NCBI RefSeq assembly: GCF_014195635.1
Contig: NZ_JACICC010000006.1
Coordinates: 124,001 to 188,000 of the forward strand
From: Pseudochelatococcus contaminans
GTDB taxonomy: Bacteria > Pseudomonadota > Alphaproteobacteria > Rhizobiales > Beijerinckiaceae
Length of the DNA stretch: 64,000 nucleotides
Reading direction: 5' to 3'
Shown here: piece after piece, positions 54,290 to 64,000 of the stretch
Numbering within the stretch: position 1 is the stretch's first letter
Layout: every line of letters begins with the position of its first letter
Made by a program: the position numbers and the translations under genes
The notes under the pieces: generated by a model
The model's database searches: none
What the model saw: the letters and a program-made list of their open reading frames with translations, nothing else
What the model was told of the DNA's origin: nothing

Positions 54290-55287
54290 GTGAGATTGCG
54301 CGATATCGTCTCGTGCTGGCAACGCTGGGATTTGCGGTCGCGGCGCTGTTCGTCTTGTCGCTGACGGTCGGGCCTGCCGCGATTGGCTTTGCCGAGGGCT
54401 TGCATGCCCTATTTTCCGGCAAGGCGGCGGAAATGACCGTCATCATGCGCGAGATCCGTCTGCCACGAGCGATTCTTGGCCTGATGATCGGCGCGACGCT
54501 GGGTTTGTCCGGCGCGGTGCTGCAAGGTTATCTGCGTAATCCGCTGGCGGAACCCGGCCTGCTCGGCATCAGCGCCTCTGCCTCGCTTGGCGCGGTTGTG
54601 GCCCTTTATAGCGGCCTGTCGCTGGCCTTTCCGCTTGCGCTGCCGCTTTCGGCGCTGGCGGGTGCGGCTCTCGCCGTCATCGTGGTGCGGGCCATGGCGG
54701 GCAGTAGCGGCAGTACGTTGACCGTTATTCTGGCCGGTGTCGCGGTTTCCGCCTTCTCGGCTGCCATGGCGTCGCTGGCGCTCAACCTGTCACCCAATCC
54801 GTTCGCTGCGCTTGAAATCGTGTTCTGGATGATGGGATCACTCGCAGACCGTTCCATGCAGGACGTGGCCCTCGCAGCACCCTTCATGCTGGCAGGCTGG
54901 GCGATGCTCGCCCTGACTGGCCGGGCGCTGGATGTGCTGACGCTCGGCGATCACGCCGCCGCCAGCCTTGGCATCGATTTGCACCGAACGCAGTTTCTCG
55001 CCATCGCGGGCACGGCGGCATCCGTCGGAGCCGCAACCGCCGTTGCGGGCGCCATCGGATTCATCGGCCTTGTTGTGCCTCACTTGCTGCGCCCGCTGGT
55101 GGGCAGCGTGCCATCGCGGCTTCTGCCCGCCAGCGCTCTTGGCGGCGCGGCCATCCTGCTTTTGGCAGATATATCCGTGCGGCTGATTGCCCCCGAGCGC
55201 GATCTCAAGCTCGGCGTCTTGACGGCTTTGGTTGGCGCGCCGTTCTTCCTCTGGCTGGTCTGGCGAGCAAGGAGGATGGCGGCGTGA
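54286..55287 (+). CDS. btuC: Cobalamin ABC transporter permease BtuC (FecCD family)
   Basis: 333 residues, about ten spans. IRLPRAILGLMIGATLGLSGAVLQGYLRNPLAEPGLLGIS is the FecCD/BtuC signature region, and GFIGLVVPHLLRPLVG the coupling loop for the ATPase. The GTG start overlaps the btuF stop (GTGA), and the 3' end overlaps btuD in the same way. Confidence 0.9.
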   Translation: MSEIARYRLVLATLGFAVAALFVLSLTVGPAAIGFAEGLHALFSGKAAEMTVIMREIRLPRAILGLMIGATLGLSGAVLQGYLRNPLAEPGLLGISASASLGAVVALYSGLSLAFPLALPLSALAGAALAVIVVRAMAGSSGSTLTVILAGVAVSAFSAAMASLALNLSPNPFAALEIVFWMMGSLADRSMQDVALAAPFMLAGWAMLALTGRALDVLTLGDHAAASLGIDLHRTQFLAIAGTAASVGAATAVAGAIGFIGLVVPHLLRPLVGSVPSRLLPASALGGAAILLLADISVRLIAPERDLKLGVLTALVGAPFFLWLVWRARRMAA

Positions 55288-56060
55288 GTCTTCTGGATGT
55301 TCGCGATCTGCATGTCCGGCTCGGCGCGCGGCCTGTGTTGCGCGGCATTTCTCTCAACGTCGATGCAGGCGAGTTCGTCGGCCTCATCGGTCCCAACGGC
55401 GCTGGAAAAACCACGCTGATGCGGGCCACTCTCGGGCTTGTTCCATCGAGGGGTATTGTAGCGCTGGCGGGAAACACCGGCCTTTCGGCGCGCGAACGGG
55501 CAAAGGTTGTCGCTTACGTGCCGCAGGCGCGGGAAGTCAACTGGCCGTTGACGGTCGAGCGCGTCGTCTCGCTAGGCCGCATGCCGCATTTGCCAGCTTT
55601 CTCCAGCCCCGGTGCGCAGGATCGCGATGCCGTGGCACGGGCAATGCGGCGCATGGGGGTGGCAGCCTTTGCCGGGCGGGCGGTGACCGAGCTGTCGGGC
55701 GGGGAGCAGGCGCGCGTGCTGATTGCCCGTGCCCTGGCGCAGGATGCACCATTGCTGCTGGCTGACGAGCCAACTGCAGGCCTTGATCCCGAGCATCAGA
55801 TCACGCTCATGCGCACGTTTGCCGGTATCGCGCGCGAGGGCGGCAGTGTCGTGGCCTGTCTCCACGATCTGGGTCTGGCGGCAAGCTGGTGCACGCGGCT
55901 TGTTCTGATGGAGGCCGGGGCAGTCGTGGCGGACGGCCCGCCGCGCGATGTGCTGACGCTCGATCGCCTGCGCAGTGTCTATCACGTTGAGGCTTACGTG
56001 CGCGAACACGATCATGGCCTTGTCGTACAGCCGCTTGATCTCATCGCTCCCCGGCAGTGA
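55284..56060 (+). CDS. btuD: Cobalamin ABC transporter ATPase BtuD
   Basis: 258 residues with a single complete ATPase domain: Walker A GPNGAGKTT, signature LSGGEQARV, Walker B LLLADEPTAGLD. It belongs to the FepC/BtuD group. The GTG start overlaps the btuC stop. Last gene of the riboswitch-controlled operon; metH begins about 105 bases later on the same strand and may have its own promoter. Confidence 0.9.
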   Translation: MSLLDVRDLHVRLGARPVLRGISLNVDAGEFVGLIGPNGAGKTTLMRATLGLVPSRGIVALAGNTGLSARERAKVVAYVPQAREVNWPLTVERVVSLGRMPHLPAFSSPGAQDRDAVARAMRRMGVAAFAGRAVTELSGGEQARVLIARALAQDAPLLLADEPTAGLDPEHQITLMRTFAGIAREGGSVVACLHDLGLAASWCTRLVLMEAGAVVADGPPRDVLTLDRLRSVYHVEAYVREHDHGLVVQPLDLIAPRQ

Positions 56061-56165
56061 TCAAATCATAATCGTCCATGGCGGCTTGATTGCAAACGTC
56101 CGCGCGATAACATAGGGGTACTGTCCGCATCATCAGGCGCCATCTTGAGGACGAAGACCCAGCCC

Positions 56166-59948
<3,783 letters not shown>

Positions 59949-60051
59949 GCCGGGCAAGCCTTCTTGCGCAATCCAGTCGACGGGCGCCGAATCTGGCTCC
60001 CGTCGATCTGCTTATGCCTGTGCGCCGTAAGGACCCCGCGCGCAAGCTGGC

Positions 60052-60771
60052 TCAGCCCACCTTCGGGCGAGAAACCGCGCATAGTGCGGAGAAGCGTTGC
60101 AGGATGCTTCGGGCGACTGCGGTATCGCTCACATCATCCAGCAGAGCATCAGGGGCTTCCAGACGATCGCGAAGCTGCCGGATGTACCCGCGCATGGCTT
60201 CGGCAGAAAATTCAGGGTGAAACTGCACACCCCACGCCCGCTTGCCAATGCGGAACGCCTGATGCGCCTCTTCGTCGCTGCACGCCAGCACGGTGCTGCC
60301 ATCGGGAAGTCCGAGGACGGATTGGTAATGGACGAGTTGCGCCGGGAATTCCGCCGGCAAGCCCTTAAACAACTCGTCGTCGTCGGCCTGTCCGGTCAAT
60401 GCGATGGCTCTGGTTCCAATTTCGACGCCCGTTTGACGATTGCCAACCGTGCCGCCGAAGGCATGGGCCAGCAACTGATGACCATAGCAGATTCCAAGTA
60501 TGGGCAAATCCGCCTCGGCGCTGGATTTCAACCAGTCCGCGAGTCGCTCACTCCAGTCCTCCCGATCCGTGACCATGGCGTGCGAGCCGCTGACGACGAC
60601 TCCGGCGAGATCGGACGGATGCGGCAGCTCCGGCTGTTCGCGGGCATCGACGACGATATGCGGGAGCGCATCACCCAGACCAGCAGCAATCCAGTCGTCA
60701 TAATCGCCAATCGCGCCGCTGATTTCAGGATAGGCTCGTCCGGCCAGAATGATCAGGACAGGTTTCTGCAT
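60052..60771 (-). CDS. Class I glutamine amidotransferase-like protein
   Basis: 239 residues with a class I GATase fold. The catalytic Cys is C95 (ILGICYGHQLLA) and the His-Glu pair is H185/E187 (VQFHPEF). It resembles the GuaA-like stand-alone amidotransferases of unknown substrate (YfeJ type). A role in gamma-glutamyl compound breakdown is possible, given the DAO-type oxidase and GlxA-type regulator nearby, but is not shown. Confidence 0.82.
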   Translation of the reverse strand: MQKPVLIILAGRAYPEISGAIGDYDDWIAAGLGDALPHIVVDAREQPELPHPSDLAGVVVSGSHAMVTDREDWSERLADWLKSSAEADLPILGICYGHQLLAHAFGGTVGNRQTGVEIGTRAIALTGQADDDELFKGLPAEFPAQLVHYQSVLGLPDGSTVLACSDEEAHQAFRIGKRAWGVQFHPEFSAEAMRGYIRQLRDRLEAPDALLDDVSDTAVARSILQRFSALCAVSRPKVG

Positions 60772-60852
60772 CGTTTCTTATTCCATGACAAAAGCACGCG
60801 GCACACTCAATGATGGGTTATGCCGCAATGACTAGCGTTGTTCGAGGGAGCC

Positions 60853-61944
60853 TTATGCGGATACGAGCAGGCGCTCCACTTCGTGTCGGCGTTTTCTATA
60901 GGCATGAGGTGTCTCGCCGTAGAACTTGCGGAACCACAATATGAAGTGAGACGCGTCGGAAAAACCGCACTCGAATCCAATTGATGTGATGTTCATGCTC
61001 GTATCTGAAAGAAGAGTGCGAGCATGTTCAAGCCTTAATTTTCGCCAATAGTTAGCGGGCGGCGTGTTGGTATTGGTGATGAATACGCGGTGCAACTGCC
61101 TTGGGTGCGTGCCGACGAATTTCGCAACTTCCTTCAACGATACATTGGCATCGAGATGCTGTTTCATAAAAGCTATTGCACGATGGACAAGTGCATTTTG
61201 ATAAACGGATGCGTCGTTCTTGTCATCGGTATCGTTCGTGGCTGACGATGCCTTTCGGCTTTCGTCGATCAGCAGATATTCAATGCTTTTCTTCGCGCGC
61301 AAGGCGCCGCAGTGCCTGCGGATCAGGTGGATAGCAAGGTCGATGGCCGGCCCACCGGGGCAGGTGATGATACGGCCATCGTCCACGTATGTTTTATCAA
61401 GCAGCGCGGTGGCTTTCGGGAAACGCTCGACGAACTCGTCACGTATCGAGAAATGCACGGCGCAACGATGTCCATCCAACAATCCCGCCTTGCCCAGAAC
61501 AAATGAGCCGGAGCAAAGGGCAATAAGCGGCACGCCAGCCGCATGGACGGATCTCAGCGCATCGAGAAGCCATTCCGGCGGGTTCCGTGTGCCGTCCAGC
61601 AATCCACCTGCGACGACGATGTAATCGTACTTTTCCTTGAGGTCCAGCGGTCTTGTCGGCAGGATCGTCATCCCGCAACTTGCCGTCACAGGCTGGTCAT
61701 TGCACGTCATCCAGTCCCACTGGCAGAATATCTGCTGGCTTCTGAAAGACTTGTCTGCGGCGAAACGCAAGGACTCCACCACACCCGCGACCGGAGCCAG
61801 CGTGAAATGGTTCATGAGGACAAAACCGATTTTCAGATCCGGCCGGGCAGGGCCGGCGGCCTCTGCCTCATCAGTCTCATGGCCGTCGTATTTTTCGGGA
61901 TCGTCGGTTCTATCCGGTTTCAGATTTGAGGAAAATGTAGCCAC
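60853..61944 (-). CDS. GlxA-family AraC regulator with DJ-1/PfpI domain
   Basis: 363 residues: an N-terminal DJ-1/PfpI-like domain (KIGFVLMNHFTLAPVAGVVE; LCSGSFVLGKAGLLDG) followed by a C-terminal AraC double helix-turn-helix (VSLKEVAKFVGTHPRQLHRVF; GFSDASHFILWFRKFYGETP). Proteins of this type control catabolism of arginine, choline, carnitine and related amines. The start is GTG 61944 with GGGAG about nine bases upstream. It is divergent from the FAD oxidoreductase gene, which is its most likely target. Confidence 0.88.
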   Translation of the reverse strand: MATFSSNLKPDRTDDPEKYDGHETDEAEAAGPARPDLKIGFVLMNHFTLAPVAGVVESLRFAADKSFRSQQIFCQWDWMTCNDQPVTASCGMTILPTRPLDLKEKYDYIVVAGGLLDGTRNPPEWLLDALRSVHAAGVPLIALCSGSFVLGKAGLLDGHRCAVHFSIRDEFVERFPKATALLDKTYVDDGRIITCPGGPAIDLAIHLIRRHCGALRAKKSIEYLLIDESRKASSATNDTDDKNDASVYQNALVHRAIAFMKQHLDANVSLKEVAKFVGTHPRQLHRVFITNTNTPPANYWRKLRLEHARTLLSDTSMNITSIGFECGFSDASHFILWFRKFYGETPHAYRKRRHEVERLLVSA

Positions 61945-62509
61945 CTTCCCGTGCTCCCTAATGTCTTTTTTATGATAGATCGACCGAAATTATAACCTGA
62001 AGGTCGCCTTGGCAACTGCAAAACCCGGCAAGCCATCCATGGCGCTGCCGCTTGATCGCGGAAATGGCCGGCTTCTACGAGGAAATGACCGAAACATTAT
62101 AGGGGTCGCGAAAACATGGAGAGAGACGTTGTGATGACCCTTCATCTTCCTGAATATTACGGGCGAGTAGGATGTTTGTTTTCCGAAAATTGAGCGCTTA
62201 ATGGCGTGTGTCCATTATATTTTTATGATATATGTTTAGATTAAATCAATAAATATTGAATTTTTCATTTTATTGATTCTCATCATATGATAAAATTGGT
62301 TAAAATTTTTATTAATTATTTGACATAGATATATAAAAACAACTAAATTATATATTTTTTACTTAAAGTTTATAAAAAAATATAATTTTTTGCAATTCTA
62401 TTTTTTAGGTCGAGATGAATGACACAAACACAATAGCATTGGTCGCTCCCGTTATATGCCCCCGCTATGGCCGAATGGCAGTTTAAAAACAAGTGGGAGG
62501 AAGTGTAAT
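61945..62509. other. 565-base divergent spacer with an extremely AT-rich core
   Basis: About 62190-62410 is almost all A and T, in strong contrast to the genes. It separates the GlxA-type regulator from the FAD oxidoreductase and should contain regulator sites. No ORF is supported; TCAATAAATATTGA is a short inverted repeat in the left part. Confidence 0.5.
62320..62349 (+). promoter_or_regulatory. Possible sigma-70-type promoter of the FAD oxidoreductase gene
   Basis: TTGACA (62320-62325) and TAAATT (62344-62349) are 18 bases apart. In such AT-rich DNA a match of this quality can arise by chance, hence the low score. Confidence 0.35.
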
Positions 62510-63829
62510 ATGGTAACAACGTTACCGGTGCCTGCAGACGATGCGTCATGCGGGTGGTTTCATCTAAGCAAGCGTCGGCAACCCAATTCAGCTCATGAAG
62601 GTCACCGCCAGGCGCGGTGGGCCGTCGTTGGTGCCGGGCTTACCGGATTGGCTGCGGCCCGCCAGTTGGCAACCCGGTTTCCCGATGATGAAGTGCTGCT
62701 CATCGAAGGGCAGCAGGTGGGATTTGGCCCTTCGGGACGAAACTCAGGGTTTGTTATTGATCTTCCGCATGATATCGGAGCACCCGATTACATTGGAGAT
62801 ATTGGCACTGCGAGGCTTAATCTTGCGCTGAACAAAGCTGCGCAAGAAATCCTTAAACGACTGATTTCGAACCACAATATCGATTGCAGCCTCAATTTCT
62901 CTGGCAAATATCAGGCCGCGATCGAAGACAGTGGTGTGTCGGTTCTCGATTCCTATCGCAGCGGCCTCGACAAGCTTGGAGAGGCGTATGAGGTCATCGA
63001 GGCCAAAGATATACCGGCGCATCTGGGCACGGCTTTCTATCGCAAGGCTCTGTATACGCCCGGAACGATGCTTTTGCAGCCGTCGGCTCTCGTAAAGGGG
63101 CTTGCGGATAGTCTTCCGTCCAACGTTACGCTTTATGAAAATACACCGATAACAGGTTTCGAGCGCGGTCAGGAAGTAGAGTTGCGCCATGCCAAGGGCA
63201 GTATCAAGGCCAGTAACCTGTTGCTGACCAACAATGCTTTCGCGTCCCATTTCGGGTTTCTGAAACGGCGTCTGCTGCCAATCTTTACTTATGCGAGCAT
63301 CACTCGGCCATTGACCGACGACGAGCAGGCGCGGATCGGCGGCAAGGACCATTGGGGTATTATCCCGGCGCATCCGTTCGGGACCACTCTCAGAAGAACG
63401 CCGGACAATCGCATCCTCGTCCGCAACAGTTTTAGCTTTAATCCACGCGGGCAGGTCAATCCCGGTGCTCTGGCACAGTCGAAGCGCAAGCATAGACTAT
63501 CATTCGAGCGCCGGTTTCCGGCTATCAAGGATGTCGAGTTTGAATACACATGGGGTGGCGCGATGTGCTTGTCGCGGAACCACACCAGTTACTTTGGCGC
63601 ATTGGACTCCAACATCTCTGCCGCTGTGTGCTGCAACGGACTGGGCCTGACGCGCGGGACGATCACCGGCACTCTTCTGGCGGATTGGCTGGCGGGTGAC
63701 CGCAATGAACTTATCGATTTTCTCATTCAGTCACCGGTTCCGGCGGCCAATCCGCCAGAGCCATTCCTCAGCCTTGGCGTCAATGCAAATCTCTGGAACG
63801 GAGAGCGCCGGGCAGGGCTTGAAAGTTGA
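62510..63829 (+). CDS. DAO-family FAD-dependent oxidoreductase
   Basis: 439 residues. An N-terminal extension of about 35 residues, then the FAD motif WAVVGAGLTGLAAARQLA, and GFGPSGRNSGFVIDLPHD, the loop typical of gamma-glutamylputrescine oxidase (PuuB)-like and other secondary-amine oxidases. Near the C-terminus GGAMCLSRNHTSYFG and CCNGLGLTRGT complete the fold. The substrate is presumably an amine or amino acid. ATG 62510 has GGGAGGAAG upstream; an earlier frame start at 62456 has none. Likely controlled by the divergent GlxA-type regulator. Confidence 0.83.
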   Translation: MVTTLPVPADDASCGWFHLSKRRQPNSAHEGHRQARWAVVGAGLTGLAAARQLATRFPDDEVLLIEGQQVGFGPSGRNSGFVIDLPHDIGAPDYIGDIGTARLNLALNKAAQEILKRLISNHNIDCSLNFSGKYQAAIEDSGVSVLDSYRSGLDKLGEAYEVIEAKDIPAHLGTAFYRKALYTPGTMLLQPSALVKGLADSLPSNVTLYENTPITGFERGQEVELRHAKGSIKASNLLLTNNAFASHFGFLKRRLLPIFTYASITRPLTDDEQARIGGKDHWGIIPAHPFGTTLRRTPDNRILVRNSFSFNPRGQVNPGALAQSKRKHRLSFERRFPAIKDVEFEYTWGGAMCLSRNHTSYFGALDSNISAAVCCNGLGLTRGTITGTLLADWLAGDRNELIDFLIQSPVPAANPPEPFLSLGVNANLWNGERRAGLES

Positions 63830-63833
63830 TCGG

Positions 63834-63966
63834 CAGGTCTTTTCGCACCCTGCTGTTCTCTTGATACCGGAGTATTCCAGAAAAATTGCGCGCCGCTGCG
63901 CTTCGATGAGGTGCTTTATCCAGACGTAGTACTTGCTGCTTCTGGATCAGGTCTTTTCGTTACCTG
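63834..63966. repeat. Two imperfect copies of a 19-base element
   Basis: CAGGTCTTTTCGCACCCTG (63834-63852) and CAGGTCTTTTCGTTACCTG (63948-63966) match at most positions and each has CAGGT/ACCTG-type ends. They flank the region after the FAD oxidoreductase stop. Confidence 0.5.
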
Positions 63967-63999
63967 ACATAAGTCAATCAATGCCGTTTCACCGACCGA
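63916..63999 (-). CDS. Possible C-terminal fragment of a gene running off the window
   Basis: An open minus-strand frame enters from the right edge and ends at TAA 63916-63918, giving 27 residues that include GETALIDLCQVTKRPDPEA. It is too short to assign; the open frame could be chance. Base composition is unremarkable. Confidence 0.25.
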   Translation of the reverse strand, partial: SVGETALIDLCQVTKRPDPEAASTTSG

Positions 64000-64000
64000 C

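Noticed and set aside
56061-56165. Possible SAM-II or SAH riboswitch before metH
   Set aside because: The leader is short and I could not match the conserved SAM-II core or pseudoknot; a covariance-model search would decide.

Overview
The window looks like a chromosomal segment of an alphaproteobacterium of the order Hyphomicrobiales, most likely a Brucellaceae member (Brucella/Ochrobactrum/Pseudochrobactrum type). The reasons are a GC-rich background with AT-rich spacers, an Omp25/Omp31-type porin, an FtrABC iron-uptake operon, an EcfG-type stress promoter (GGAAC-N16-CGTT), an HWE-family histidine kinase and Rhizobiales-style cobalamin control. I see no insertion sequence, prophage, CRISPR array or rRNA. 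There is one tRNA-Ser(GCT).

Layout. 1-7 kb: the 5' end of poxB (cut by the window edge), a cupin-mqo operon, a phospholipase D-like protein, an HWE kinase, and a MetX-like hydrolase divergent from a TetR regulator, with three operator-like palindromes between them. 7-17 kb: two paralogous MFS exporters around an aldo/keto reductase with a LysR regulator, a stress-type membrane operon containing a 24-residue peptide gene, an L,D-transpeptidase lipoprotein, a secreted VOC protein, and a Bcr/CflA exporter divergent from a TetR gene. 17-27 kb: a FUSC-type exporter, a TetR operon with two related coiled-coil proteins (one cytoplasmic, one exported), an OmpR/EnvZ-like two-component system with a DUF3313 lipoprotein, an unknown single-span protein and a porin. 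27-37 kb: a minus-strand organosulfur cluster (DszC/SfnB-like and NtaA/DszA-like monooxygenases, a peptide/nickel-type ABC transporter, a multi-rhodanese protein).

37-41 kb is the most interesting part. A MetR-like regulator is preceded on its own strand by a cobalamin riboswitch. Divergent from it lies mesX-mesD, the oxygen-linked, folate-independent methionine synthase pair, with a MetR-box palindrome about 66 bp before a predicted start of transcription. Further on, at 50-60 kb, a second cobalamin riboswitch precedes a btuB-btuF-btuC-btuD uptake operon. That operon is divergent from a PduO-type cobalamin adenosyltransferase and is followed by metH, the B12-dependent methionine synthase. 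Read together (inference), B12 sufficiency should run MetH and, through the riboswitch on the regulator, silence the B12-independent route; B12 shortage should raise import and switch mesXD on.

41-49 kb: a secreted unknown, tRNA-Ser, a PAP2 acid phosphatase, a secreted 2H-phosphoesterase-like protein, and ftrABC followed by a ferric-reductase-type flavocytochrome rather than the usual FtrD ferredoxin. 60-64 kb: a class I glutamine amidotransferase, a GlxA/AraC-type regulator and a DAO-family FAD oxidoreductase behind a very AT-rich spacer.
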